This document shows, in pieces, positions 1 to 8,056 of a stretch of DNA of 64,000 nucleotides; position 1 is the first letter of the stretch, and every line of letters begins with the position of its first letter. The notes below the pieces were generated by a model, which saw only the letters and a list, made by a program, of their open reading frames with translations, was not told where the DNA came from and made no database searches. Made by a program: the position numbers and the translations under genes. This stretch comes from Paenibacillus stellifer (lineage in GTDB: Bacteria; Bacillota; Bacilli; Paenibacillales; Paenibacillaceae), in the NCBI RefSeq assembly GCF_000758685.1, contig NZ_CP009286.1, forward strand, positions 3,626,501 to 3,690,500. The letters are read 5' to 3'.

Positions 1-717
1 GGCTTGCTCGACGTTGCTGATAAACTGCTCTTTCGACAGATTGGAGTGGATGTCGCCGAGATCGATGTCCTGCGGGATGCTGTGCCGGTTCATATTCTCC
101 CTCGGTCCATCCTTGTGAAGCTCATCGGCCAGCGCTTCCAGATTGTCGTTCAGCTTGGCATAATTCGCACGGATGTCATCGTCGCTGTCGCCGTCCTTGA
201 TATGAAGGTTGCCAACCAGCAGTATTTGCTGTTTCACATGATCGAACACGATGATCCGGTCGCAGAACATGAAGCGGATGTCGTCCATCTTCAGATCGTC
301 GCTGGCATGCGCCGGCAGCTTCTCATAATATTGCAGCAGATCGTAACCGAAGAATCCGATCGCCCCACCTGTGAACGGCGGCATATCCTGAAGCTTCGGG
401 CTCCGATAAGAGCGGAGCAGCGTCTTGAGCTCTTCGATCGGCTTGCCTTTCAACTGCTTCTTCTCTCCGCCGATTTCGATGTTGATAACCCCTTTTTTAC
501 CGGATATCAGCAGAAACGGATCGCTTCCGATGAATGAGTAGCGTGCCCACTGGATTCCCCCCTCCACGCTTTCCAGCAGAAAGGCGTTGCGGCGGTTGGC
601 GAAGCGCTGAAAGATCCGGATCGGCGTCTCCATATCGGCCAGCACTCGCTTGACCACGGGAATCAGATTGTACTGCCTGGCGAGGGACACCACTTGCTCT
701 ACGCTGGGACTGGTCAT
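1..717 (-). CDS. trpE: Anthranilate synthase component I, N-terminal part (runs off the window)
   Basis: This is the first 239 codons of TrpE, the chorismate-using subunit that with TrpG makes anthranilate for tryptophan synthesis. The N-terminal domain is recognisable, including the tryptophan-pocket stretch LLESVEGG and the GGAIGFFGYD segment. The ATG at 717 has the Shine-Dalgarno sequence GGAGG ten bases upstream. The gene follows a leader with a TRAP-type binding site and an intrinsic terminator, so transcription should be attenuated by tryptophan. It lies downstream of aroH on the same strand. The C-terminal catalytic half is outside the window. Confidence 0.95.
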   Translation of the reverse strand, partial: MTSPSVEQVVSLARQYNLIPVVKRVLADMETPIRIFQRFANRRNAFLLESVEGGIQWARYSFIGSDPFLLISGKKGVINIEIGGEKKQLKGKPIEELKTLLRSYRSPKLQDMPPFTGGAIGFFGYDLLQYYEKLPAHASDDLKMDDIRFMFCDRIIVFDHVKQQILLVGNLHIKDGDSDDDIRANYAKLNDNLEALADELHKDGPRENMNRHSIPQDIDLGDIHSNLSKEQFISNVEQA

Positions 718-765
718 TTGTCGTTCCTCCTTGGAATCTGAAATCATAAACGGCTCTAAATGCAG

Positions 766-790
766 AAAAACCTCTACCGAAGTAGAGGTT
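766..790 (-). terminator. Attenuator terminator in the trpE leader
   Basis: A perfect 9-bp stem (AACCTCTAC with GTAGAGGTT) closes on a TTCG tetraloop and runs into five T residues on the minus strand. It sits about 50 bases before the trpE start, where an attenuator terminator is expected. Its 5' arm can alternatively pair with part of the TRAP site (see the regulatory entry at 946-998). Confidence 0.9.
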
Positions 791-926
791 TAGTTAGGCA
801 AGCGTATAAAAGAGCGGGGATGATGGCATATACTCGAAAAATACGCGCAAAAGGATTAAGCAGCATCCTCCGCGCCCTGCGAACCTGTGTCCACATTCTA
901 AGCGCGGAGATCCCCTCACGGATCAT
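774..926 (-). CDS. Possible 50-codon leader peptide in the trp attenuator region
   Basis: An ATG at 926 opens a 50-codon frame that ends in a TAG inside the 3' arm of the attenuator hairpin. It starts 19 bases after the last TRAP triplet. The product would be basic and hydrophobic, with a single Trp, so it is not a classic Trp-codon-rich leader. Only a weak GGGA lies upstream of the start. A strong stem (868-875 with 902-909) falls inside the frame. It may be a chance frame, but a ribosome reaching its stop would sit on the terminator. Confidence 0.25.
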   Translation of the reverse strand: MIREGISALRMWTQVRRARRMLLNPFARIFRVYAIIPALLYACLTKPLLR

Positions 927-945
927 CCGTTCCAATTCCCAAATA

Positions 946-998
946 CTCGTCTCTTCTCAGCTCATCTAAACTGTTCTAAACTCTGCTTCACTCGTCTG
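946..998 (-). promoter_or_regulatory. TRAP binding site: eleven NAG triplets at 5-nt period in the trp leader
   Basis: On the minus strand, triplets start at 998, 993, 988, 983, 978, 973, 968, 963, 958, 953 and 948. They read CAG, GAG, AAG, GAG, TAG, CAG, TAG, GAG, GAG, GAG, GAG, each separated by exactly two bases. TRAP is known as an 11-subunit ring that binds about eleven (G/U/A)AG repeats with 2-3 nt spacers. Bases 989-976 are complementary, apart from one mismatch and one bulge, to 793-779, the 5' arm and flank of the leader terminator. The site therefore overlaps a long-range antiterminator, and bound TRAP would favour termination. The protein gene, mtrB, is at 11314-11562. Confidence 0.9.
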
Positions 999-1003
999 AT
1001 ATC

Positions 1004-1033
1004 ACTATACATGATAGCTATGCTCTTTTACAA
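1004..1033 (-). promoter_or_regulatory. Sigma-A-type promoter of the trp leader
   Basis: TTGTAA at 1033-1028 and TATAGT at 1009-1004 are separated by 18 bp on the minus strand. Transcription should start near 997, so the TRAP triplets begin at, or a base or two before, the transcript 5' end. A short GTTCCG/CGGAAC hairpin without a T run lies between the aroH stop and this promoter and is at best a weak terminator. Confidence 0.7.
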
Positions 1034-1080
1034 CCCCATTATTTCAGGAGGGCAGGTTCCGCACTCAAGCCGGAACTCTG

Positions 1081-1452
1081 TTATTTGCTTTCCGTCAAGT
1101 CGGGACGAAGACGCTGCGCCTCGTTCAAATAGACGTGGCGGATCTCCTTCTGGCTCTTCTCGGTATTGACCTGGACCATCAGCCGGATGCATTTCGGCAG
1201 GCTGCCTTTGACCGGAATTTCAATGGCGCACATCAAGGGAACAAGCTCCCAGCCCTCGATCTCCCGAATCGCCTTGGCCGGAAAAGCCGCATCCAGATCT
1301 GTCGTCATTGTGATCCATACGCTGCAGATGTCTTCGGCAACCAGGTCGTTGCGTTCCACCATTTCTCGCAGCAGCAGTACGGTCTCGCGAAGAATTTCCT
1401 CTCCATCGTTGCGGGTGACTGTCGTCGCGCCGCGGATGCCCCGGTTCACCAT
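1081..1452 (-). CDS. aroH: Chorismate mutase, AroH class
   Basis: This 123-residue protein matches the monofunctional AroH-type chorismate mutase, which converts chorismate to prephenate for Phe and Tyr synthesis. The N-terminal RGATTV motif and the Arg in the CIRLMVQVN segment are typical of the trimeric AroH fold, and the length is normal. Its start overlaps the end of aroB by 7 nt, so the two are translationally coupled. It is the last gene of the aroC-aroB-aroH unit, just ahead of the trp promoter. Confidence 0.93.
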   Translation of the reverse strand: MVNRGIRGATTVTRNDGEEILRETVLLLREMVERNDLVAEDICSVWITMTTDLDAAFPAKAIREIEGWELVPLMCAIEIPVKGSLPKCIRLMVQVNTEKSQKEIRHVYLNEAQRLRPDLTESK

Positions 1453-2549
1453 GGGCTTCCCTCCTTCTTCAGCTGGCCGACAACCTCTCTGATAACGGAT
1501 TCCTCGACGCCTTCAACAATACTCACGGCACCGATCTCATCCGGCACGATAAATGTAATCCGGCCTTCCTTGAATTTCTTGTCATGCATCATGGCTTCAA
1601 TGATATCATCCACACTGTACTGTGCGGGCAGCGTTACTGGAAGCTCCAGAGCCGTCAGCATCGACACCGTCTCCTCGTAGAGCGACTGCGGACGGCCCAG
1701 CTTGGCCGCCACGAGCGCGGAGCCCGCCATTCCGATGGAGATGGCTTCCCCATGCAGGAACGTGCCATAGCCGCCGACCGCCTCGATCGCATGTCCGATC
1801 GTGTGGCCCAGATTCAGAATCGCGCGGAGTCCGTGCTCCCGCTCGTCTTCGCCGACCACATCCGCTTTGATCGCGCACCCGCGTTCCAAGGCATAGCCCA
1901 GCGCTTCCGGCTGAAGTGACAGCAGCTCAGCCGCATGCTCGCGGCACCAGTAGGCGAACTCGCGGTCCAGAATGAGACCATGCTTGATGACCTCCGCCAG
2001 CCCCGAACGCACATCACGCGGCGGAAGCGTCGCCAGCGTATCAAGGTCGTAAACGACCATCTTGGGCTGATAGAACGCTCCGATCATGTTCTTGGCAAGG
2101 GGATGGTTCACCGCCACTTTGCCGCCTACGCTGCTGTCATGCGCCAGAATCGTCGTCGGAATCTGCAGGAAGCCGATGCCGCGCATATAGGTCGCGGCGA
2201 CAAAGCCAGCCAAATCTCCGACAACCCCGCCGCCGAGCGCCAGCACGGCGGAATGGCGATCCAGTCCGGCCTTGATAGCGGTCGTCATGACCTCCTCATA
2301 GACGGTCAGCGATTTCGAGGCTTCCCCGGCCGGGATGATATGGGTAACAACCTTGTAGCCGCCTTCTTCCAGCTTGGCTGTCAGTCCGTCCAAATACAGC
2401 GGAGCCACCGAGTTGTCGCTGACCACAAGCAGCGAACTTCGGACCGGAAATCCGGCCTCCCCGCATAATTCAGCGATTCCGTCCAGCAGACCGGAGCCGA
2501 TCACGATCGGATACGAGCGCTCACCGAGCGATACCTGAATTCTCCGCAT
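1446..2549 (-). CDS. aroB: 3-dehydroquinate synthase
   Basis: AroB makes 3-dehydroquinate from DAHP, the second step of the shikimate pathway, using NAD and a divalent metal. The 367-residue protein shows the nucleotide-binding GGGVVGDLAGFVAATYMRG block, and metal-ligand regions around LGHTIGHAIE and the HGEAISIGM segment. I chose the ATG at 2549, one base after the aroC stop and preceded by GGAGAG. The open frame extends further upstream only because it runs inside aroC. Confidence 0.96.
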   Translation of the reverse strand: MRRIQVSLGERSYPIVIGSGLLDGIAELCGEAGFPVRSSLLVVSDNSVAPLYLDGLTAKLEEGGYKVVTHIIPAGEASKSLTVYEEVMTTAIKAGLDRHSAVLALGGGVVGDLAGFVAATYMRGIGFLQIPTTILAHDSSVGGKVAVNHPLAKNMIGAFYQPKMVVYDLDTLATLPPRDVRSGLAEVIKHGLILDREFAYWCREHAAELLSLQPEALGYALERGCAIKADVVGEDEREHGLRAILNLGHTIGHAIEAVGGYGTFLHGEAISIGMAGSALVAAKLGRPQSLYEETVSMLTALELPVTLPAQYSVDDIIEAMMHDKKFKEGRITFIVPDEIGAVSIVEGVEESVIREVVGQLKKEGSPW

Positions 2550-2550
2550 A

Positions 2551-3720
2551 TTAATAGCTCTCCACTTGGGCCAGGTAATTGTTGTAATTGGCCCGGATTT
2601 CTTCCATGGAATCTCCGCCGAACTTGTCCAGGAACGCCTTGGCCAATTCCCAGGCGACCACGTTCTCCATGACCACACATGCGGCAGGGACCGCACAGGC
2701 GTCGGAACGCTCGACCTGAGCCGTGAACGGCTCCTTCGTATCGATGTCCACGCTCTGCAGCGGTTTGTACAGCGTCGGAATCGGCTTCATGACGCCGCGG
2801 ACCACAACGGGCATGCCGTTCGTCATGCCGCCTTCGAAGCCGCCGAGCCGGTTGCTGCCCCGGTGGTAGCCCCGGGCCGGATCGTACAGGATCTCGTCAT
2901 GGACCTGGGAGCCGCGCAGGGTTCCCGCCTCAAAGCCGATGCCGATTTCAACGCCCTTGAACGCGTTGATCGACATGACCGCTCCGGCAATGGCGCTGTC
3001 CAGCTTGCGGTCATACTGCACATAGGTGCCGAGCCCGACCGGCAGTCCGACCGCGATGCATTCCACGATTCCTCCGATGGAATCGCCTTCTTCCTTGATC
3101 TGGTCAATGTAGGCTTCCATCTTCTTCTCGGTTTCCTTGTCCGTTACGCGGACGGAAGACTCCTCCGTACGGGCAATCAGCTCGTCAATCGGCAAATCGC
3201 TGACAGGAGCCTCGATCTCACCGATCCGGATGACCTGACCGGCGATCTTCACGCCGAACGCTTCAAGGAACTGACGCGCCACAGCGCCGCAGGCTACACG
3301 CGCAGCCGTTTCGCGGGCGCTGGAACGCTCCAGCACATTGCGCAAATCCGTCTGATTGTATTTCAGGCCGCCGTTCAGATCCGCATGGCCGGGACGCGGC
3401 CGATTCACGCGACGCTTCTCTTCGTCCGAACCGGGAATCGGCTCGATATTCATAATATTACGCCAGTGGGTCCAGTCGTTGTTCTTCACAACAAGCGCTA
3501 CGGGAGCGCCAGTCGTCTTCCCGTGGCGGACACCGCCGACAATTTGCGCTGTATCCTTCTCGATCTGCATCCGGCGGCCCCGGCCGTATCCCTTCTGCCG
3601 CCGCTGAAGCTGAAAATTCAGTTCCTCAAAATTCAAAGTAAGATTGCTTGGCAGACCTTCGATTATCGCCGTCAGCTGGGGACCGTGCGTCTCCCCTGCC
3701 GTTAAATAACGTAAACTCAT
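2551..3720 (-). CDS. aroC: Chorismate synthase
   Basis: This enzyme converts EPSP to chorismate with reduced FMN. The 389-residue protein begins [14 protein letters not shown], and carries the family signatures [18 protein letters not shown] and GGMTNGMP. It heads the aroC-aroB-aroH unit under its own promoter at 3783-3812. Chorismate made here feeds three routes represented in this window: TrpE, AroH and MqnA (menaquinone). It corresponds to the gene called aroF in B. subtilis. Confidence 0.97.
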   Translation of the reverse strand: MSLRYLTAGETHGPQLTAIIEGLPSNLTLNFEELNFQLQRRQKGYGRGRRMQIEKDTAQIVGGVRHGKTTGAPVALVVKNNDWTHWRNIMNIEPIPGSDEEKRRVNRPRPGHADLNGGLKYNQTDLRNVLERSSARETAARVACGAVARQFLEAFGVKIAGQVIRIGEIEAPVSDLPIDELIARTEESSVRVTDKETEKKMEAYIDQIKEEGDSIGGIVECIAVGLPVGLGTYVQYDRKLDSAIAGAVMSINAFKGVEIGIGFEAGTLRGSQVHDEILYDPARGYHRGSNRLGGFEGGMTNGMPVVVRGVMKPIPTLYKPLQSVDIDTKEPFTAQVERSDACAVPAACVVMENVVAWELAKAFLDKFGGDSMEEIRANYNNYLAQVESY

Positions 3721-3782
3721 GCTGCGTTCCCCCTTCGCGCTTTCAAACTGTAAACTGCTAAAATCCGTAATGACCTTTGCTC

Positions 3783-3812
3783 ATTATAGTATAGGGAAAT
3801 CCATTTTGACAA
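3783..3812 (-). promoter_or_regulatory. Sigma-A promoter for aroC-aroB-aroH
   Basis: TTGTCA at 3812-3807 and a perfect TATAAT at 3788-3783 are spaced by 18 bp on the minus strand, about 65 bases before the chorismate synthase start. No TRAP-like triplet series or T-box motif is visible between it and the gene. Confidence 0.75.
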
Positions 3813-3847
3813 GAATGCGAAGAGCAGGCCGACCTCATGTTCCTGAA

Positions 3848-3895
3848 CGACAAACGCCGCCCGAAACTCCGGTTACGGAGCGGGGCGGCGTGTGG
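3848..3895 (-). terminator. Hairpin terminator downstream of the 53-residue protein gene
   Basis: A GC-rich 9-bp outer stem (ACGCCGCCC with GGGCGGCGT) encloses a second CTCCG/CGGAG hairpin and is followed by TTTGT on the minus strand. It separates the cheR-side genes from the aro operon. The T run is short. Confidence 0.55.
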
Positions 3896-3951
3896 CGGCC
3901 TGCATACTCGATCTATAAGCATCCGGCCAGAAGTGAAGGCGGGCATCGCCC

Positions 3952-4113
3952 TCAGCTACCGATCACCCGGTCATGCAGCTTGTACGGGTTCCTTGCTTCC
4001 TCCTGCCGAAGCAGCTGCAGCAGCTGAGCTTCCTCGACACCGAGAATTTGACCGCATTCCTTGACGGTTATATAGCCGCGCCGGTATGCGTCGAAGACCT
4101 TGACTTTGTCCAT
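3952..4113 (-). CDS. Small helix-turn-helix-like protein of unknown function (53 aa)
   Basis: The ATG at 4113 is preceded by AAAGG and gives a 53-residue protein. The sequence has a short basic helix (YRRGYITVKE) followed by CGQILGVEEAQLLQLL, which reads like a minimal helix-turn-helix. I do not recognise a named family. It lies downstream of cheR on the same strand and is closed by a terminator-like hairpin. The longer upstream extension of the frame is unlikely because it has no ribosome binding site. Confidence 0.6.
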   Translation of the reverse strand: MDKVKVFDAYRRGYITVKECGQILGVEEAQLLQLLRQEEARNPYKLHDRVIGS

Positions 4114-4231
4114 GGGGTACAACCTTTCGCCTTTAAACTCGATTCTATGACTAGTATCTCTGCCAAAGAACGAAAGTATACCTCTCCACCTCCACACCCG
4201 CATCAAGCATCAGGCTGGTTCTGGCCGAAGC

Positions 4232-5032
4232 TTATTTTTTGCGGTAGAAGAAAGTCTCCGTCGATTCGAATCCGTACTTGCCCGGTGTAAAAATCTGCTC
4301 CGTGCTGCCGACGAACAAATATCCGCCCGGGCGGAGACTGGCCGAAAATTTGTGATACAGCTTATCCTTCGCTTCTTCGGTGAAGTAGATCATAACGTTC
4401 CGGCAGATAATGAGATCAAAGCCGGTGTCAAACTTGTCCAGCAGCAGGTTCTGCTTGCGGAAATCAATATTCTTCTTGAACGTATCGCTGATCTCGTACA
4501 TGGCGCCCTGCGGTGTGAAATACCGGGACACGACATCCCGCGGGACATCCTTAAGCGAACGCTCCAGGTACAATCCCTGCTTGGCCTTCGCCAGCGCTCC
4601 GTCGTCAATGTCGCTTGCCACGATGCTGCAGTCCGCGAGGATTTTTTTGTCTGCCAGTATAGTAGCGAGCGTGTAAGGCTCTTCGCCGGTCGAACAGGCC
4701 GCGCTCCACAGCTTAAGCCGCTTGCTGCGGGTCAGAAGCTCCGGAAGGATTACATCGCGCAGCACTTCCCACCGGTTGGGGTTGCGCCAGAACTCGGAGA
4801 CGTTAATTGTCATCCGGTCCAGGAACTCGTAGAACAGCTCTTTGTCCTTCATCATGGCGGAGTAGAAGTCCGCGAAGGTGCGGTATCCGTTCTTCGTGCG
4901 GAGCGTTGTAAGCCGCCGCTTCATCTGGGCTTCCTTGTACTGCGACAGGTCTATGCCCGTGCTTTTGTTGACACTTTGAATAAATCCGATGTAATCCGGG
5001 TCCGCCGCTGTCAGTTCGCGTTCAGGCAACAT
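4232..5032 (-). CDS. cheR: Chemotaxis protein methyltransferase CheR
   Basis: CheR methylates glutamates on chemoreceptors using S-adenosylmethionine. The 266-residue protein has the N-terminal helical domain and then the SAM domain, with WSAACSTGEEPYTLA, the SDIDDGAL acidic loop and the DLIICRNVMIYF motif. Its place between ndk and the aro genes matches B. subtilis. A chemoreceptor that could be a substrate is encoded at 36762-38012. Confidence 0.95.
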   Translation of the reverse strand: MLPERELTAADPDYIGFIQSVNKSTGIDLSQYKEAQMKRRLTTLRTKNGYRTFADFYSAMMKDKELFYEFLDRMTINVSEFWRNPNRWEVLRDVILPELLTRSKRLKLWSAACSTGEEPYTLATILADKKILADCSIVASDIDDGALAKAKQGLYLERSLKDVPRDVVSRYFTPQGAMYEISDTFKKNIDFRKQNLLLDKFDTGFDLIICRNVMIYFTEEAKDKLYHKFSASLRPGGYLFVGSTEQIFTPGKYGFESTETFFYRKK

Positions 5033-5077
5033 TATGATCTACCCCCGTAAATAATTCCCCGTAATTAATGACCCGGT

Positions 5078-5521
5078 TCAGGTCCAGGCCGCAATAGCTT
5101 TGTTGTAATCATTCAGTTCGCCGGGAGCGAAGAAGTTCGCGATTTCTCTTTCTGCGCTCTCGGGTGAATCCGATCCGTGAATCAGGTTGAGAGGCGTATG
5201 GCTGGCAAAATCGCCGCGGATCGTACCGGGCAGCGCTTCGCCTACCTTGGTCTTTCCGATCAGCAGACGGGACAAAGCAATGACATCATCGGCTTCCCAA
5301 ACCATGGCGAACACAGGACCTGACGTAATAAAAGAGATAAGTCCCGGAAAGAAATCCTTGCCTTCATGCTCGGCATAGTGCCGTTTGGCTTGCTCCTCGG
5401 TGACCAATGTCAGTTTGGCAGCGACAAGCTTGAAGCCCTTGTCCTCCAAACGGGCTACGATACGGCCGATCAATCCACGCTGCACGCCGTCAGGTTTGAT
5501 CATCAAAAACGTCTTTTCCAT
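5078..5521 (-). CDS. ndk: Nucleoside diphosphate kinase
   Basis: Ndk moves the gamma phosphate between nucleoside di- and triphosphates through a phosphohistidine. The 147-residue protein starts [16 protein letters not shown] and contains the active-site NLIHGSDS motif with the catalytic His. The ATG at 5521 lies 8 bases after GGAGAG and gives the normal family length. It sits between hepT and cheR, as in B. subtilis. Confidence 0.96.
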   Translation of the reverse strand: MEKTFLMIKPDGVQRGLIGRIVARLEDKGFKLVAAKLTLVTEEQAKRHYAEHEGKDFFPGLISFITSGPVFAMVWEADDVIALSRLLIGKTKVGEALPGTIRGDFASHTPLNLIHGSDSPESAEREIANFFAPGELNDYNKAIAAWT

Positions 5522-5623
5522 GGTTAGCACTCTCCATTTCCAAATGCGATGATGGTCTTTTTTCGATATTTTATCAAAAACACTGGCGGCTGTTAACTTC
5601 TAATATCGGAATGAAACCGCTTT

Positions 5624-6592
5624 TCAATAAGCTCTCCCTGTCACAAAATAAGCAATCTCGCGCAAATTCCCTTTGGTTCGGTTGCTTGGAAGCTGATCGA
5701 GCACATGCAGCGCCTTGTTGATATAACGGGAGGCCAGTTCTTCTGACCGGGAAATCCCTTCTCCGGAAAGGATCAGATCGATGGCGCGGCCCACAGTGGC
5801 GCGGCCCGAACGGATCAGTTCCAGTTCCTCCAGAAGCTGCGAACGAAGCCGGCTGTCCTGCAGGGTGTAGATCACCGGAAGTGTGATGTTGCCTTGGCGC
5901 ATATCACTCCCCGGCGGCTTCCCGATCTGCTTCTCGGTTCCCGAGAGGTCGAGCAGATCATCGCGGATCTGGAAGGCCATGCCTACGTTGTAGCCATAGC
6001 TGTACAGCAGCCGCGCCGCCTCCGTGGGCGCTTCGGCGGCAAGGGCGCCGAGCTGGCAGCTGATGGCGATCAGGAGCGCCGTCTTGCGGCGGATGCGCCG
6101 CAAATAATGGCGGACGCTCTGCTCGCTGTTAAAGAAATCGCGGATCTGCTCCATTTCGCCGACAGACATTTCGACCATCGCCTTCGACAGAATCTGGTGG
6201 ATCCGGGGATTCGGCAGCTCGGCGGTGATACCCAGCGCCTTGGCATAGATATAATCGCCGGTGTACATGGCGATTTTGTCTCCCCATTTGGCTTTGACAG
6301 TCGGCTCGCCGCGCCGTGTGTCAGCGTCGTCGATGACGTCGTCGTGGACCAGCGACGCGCTGTGAATCAGCTCAAGCGGAATGGCGACCCGCTTCAGCTT
6401 GTCAAGGTCGTAGCGGCCGAATTTGCCGCCCATCAGCACGAAGACAGGGCGAAGCCGTTTGCCGCCTGCCTTCAAGAGATGCAGCGATGTCTCCTCAAGA
6501 AGCGCGTCATCTCCCTGAACGCTACGGTACAGCTCCTTCTCCAGCGCTTCCATATCCCGGTTCAGCAGACCGAACATTTGCAGTCGTTTCAT
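5624..6592 (-). CDS. hepT: Heptaprenyl diphosphate synthase component II (polyprenyl synthetase)
   Basis: This is the catalytic subunit of the two-part enzyme that builds the C35 menaquinone side chain from FPP and IPP. Both aspartate-rich motifs are present: DDVIDDADTRRG for the allylic substrate and RDDLLDL for IPP. The GGKRLRP motif is also seen. The start overlaps the end of mqnA by 4 nt. Its partner HepS is encoded at 9676-10539, and the genes between them modify the quinone ring. Confidence 0.93.
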   Translation of the reverse strand: MKRLQMFGLLNRDMEALEKELYRSVQGDDALLEETSLHLLKAGGKRLRPVFVLMGGKFGRYDLDKLKRVAIPLELIHSASLVHDDVIDDADTRRGEPTVKAKWGDKIAMYTGDYIYAKALGITAELPNPRIHQILSKAMVEMSVGEMEQIRDFFNSEQSVRHYLRRIRRKTALLIAISCQLGALAAEAPTEAARLLYSYGYNVGMAFQIRDDLLDLSGTEKQIGKPPGSDMRQGNITLPVIYTLQDSRLRSQLLEELELIRSGRATVGRAIDLILSGEGISRSEELASRYINKALHVLDQLPSNRTKGNLREIAYFVTGRAY

Positions 6593-7449
6593 TTCTTCAC
6601 CCGTGTCAGCAGATTGTCGTTCCAGAACTCCATTTTCACTTGCTGCGGCAGCAGTCCCAGCTCATGGGCATAGCGGAAATAGAGATTCAGTCCTTCCTGC
6701 TGCCTTTCCCCAAAATCATAACACAAATTGCGGAAATAACCGTACCAGTAGCCTTCGCTTCCCCCGATCTTCGCCACAGCGTCCATTGCGATGGGCTCCA
6801 GATCGCCAAGTCCCTTTCGCTTGCTCGCGGCAAAAGCTTCATTTATGCGCTGGATTCGTTCCGGTTCTTGCTCCGCAGCCCGCCGGCTGGCCGCCCACAC
6901 GGCGAAGGTCATTCCGCAGCCCGTCCACGATTTCCACAGCTCCCCGAGATCCGTCACCCGGTAGCGGGAGTTGCTCCAACCGGCCCTAATGGCATGATCC
7001 CCGATCAGCAGGCAGGCGTCCGCGGTCTTCATCATTTGCTCCAGATCGGGCTCTGCGGCAACATACTGCGGTCTTCCGCCCACTGCCTTTTCAAGCAGGA
7101 TCTTAAGCAGGTTGACCGAGGTGGCGGACGTATTCGTCACGGCTACCGTGCCCGATGCAGCTTCCTCCAGCGTTCCTTTTGAAAAGAGAAAGATCGAGCG
7201 AACAGGCCCATCCGAGCTGACGGACAGGTCCGGCAGCAGCAGCAGCCGGTCGCTCGCTTCCGCATAGGCGAAGGAGGAGAGCGCCCCGACATGGATTTCA
7301 CCCTCCGCCATCCCCCTGTTGAGACGTGAAGGCACTTCGCTCACCAGCGTAGCCGGGAAAGGAAGCGCCGAAGGATTAAAGTGATGATACACCGGCCAGG
7401 AGTTGGTATAGCTGATTTTGCCAATAACGGCAGGTTCTTCGTTCTTCAT
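6589..7449 (-). CDS. mqnA: Chorismate dehydratase MqnA (futalosine menaquinone pathway)
   Basis: MqnA turns chorismate into 3-enolpyruvyl-benzoate, the entry step of the futalosine route. The 286-residue protein has the family opening IGKISYTNSWPVYHHF, the VPSRLNRGM segment and GDHAIRAGW. Its fold is that of a periplasmic binding protein, but no signal peptide is present. It starts 5 nt after ubiX and overlaps hepT by 4 nt, so it belongs to the hepS-hepT transcription unit. B. subtilis, which uses the o-succinylbenzoate (men) route, lacks this gene here. Confidence 0.92.
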   Translation of the reverse strand: MKNEEPAVIGKISYTNSWPVYHHFNPSALPFPATLVSEVPSRLNRGMAEGEIHVGALSSFAYAEASDRLLLLPDLSVSSDGPVRSIFLFSKGTLEEAASGTVAVTNTSATSVNLLKILLEKAVGGRPQYVAAEPDLEQMMKTADACLLIGDHAIRAGWSNSRYRVTDLGELWKSWTGCGMTFAVWAASRRAAEQEPERIQRINEAFAASKRKGLGDLEPIAMDAVAKIGGSEGYWYGYFRNLCYDFGERQQEGLNLYFRYAHELGLLPQQVKMEFWNDNLLTRVKK

Positions 7450-7453
7450 GATG

Positions 7454-8056
7454 TCACTCTCCCCATCTGCGGAATAATGCGTGATCGATCCCGAAGCTGT
7501 CCAGCACCTTGCCGACCATGAAGTCGACCATGTCCTCCAGACTCTGCGGCCCGAAATAAAAAGCTGGCATGGCCGGAATCATCCGCACGCCCAGCCGGGA
7601 CAGTTTCAGCATATTTTCCAAATGGATGGCATGCAGCGGCGTCTCGCGGGGAACGAGTACTAGCGGGCGTCCTTCCTTGAGCATCACATCCGCCGCCCGG
7701 GTCATGAGATTGTCCGACGAGCCGTTCGCCACCGCCGAGAGCGTGCCCATGGAGCACGGCATGATGATCATGCCATGCGTCCGGAACGAGCCGCTCGCGA
7801 TAGAGGCGCCAATGTCCGCAATCGGATGATACTCTAGAGTCCCCTGCAAGCCGCCGAAGCGCTGATTCAGGACTCCCTCACGGTCGGTTACATCCCAGCC
7901 CAGCTCTTCCTTGATTACCCGCCAGCCCGCATTGCTGATGACCAGATGGACGGGGAAACCTAGCGACAGCAGATTCTCGGTAAGGCGAACGCCGTACACC
8001 GCTCCGCTGGCCCCCGTTATTCCGACGACAAAGCCTTTGGAGTTCGTTATATTCAT
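7454..8056 (-). CDS. UbiX-family flavin prenyltransferase
   Basis: UbiX-type enzymes prenylate FMN to make the cofactor of UbiD decarboxylases. The 200-residue protein has the N-terminal VGITGASGAVYGVRL FMN-binding motif, the PCSMGTLSA segment and LVPRETPLH, all diagnostic. In futalosine-pathway genomes a UbiX/UbiD pair acts late in menaquinone synthesis, and the context between ubiA and mqnA fits that. No UbiD gene is visible in the window. The start overlaps the end of ubiA by 4 nt. Confidence 0.9.
   Translation of the reverse strand: MNITNSKGFVVGITGASGAVYGVRLTENLLSLGFPVHLVISNAGWRVIKEELGWDVTDREGVLNQRFGGLQGTLEYHPIADIGASIASGSFRTHGMIIMPCSMGTLSAVANGSSDNLMTRAADVMLKEGRPLVLVPRETPLHAIHLENMLKLSRLGVRMIPAMPAFYFGPQSLEDMVDFMVGKVLDSFGIDHALFRRWGE

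Noticed and set aside
1054..1077. Intrinsic terminator between aroH and trpE
   Set aside because: A 6-bp hairpin is present, but no T run follows it.
718..1080. T-box control of the trp leader
   Set aside because: The T-box core (GGTGGTACC type) is absent, while the NAG series fits TRAP much better.
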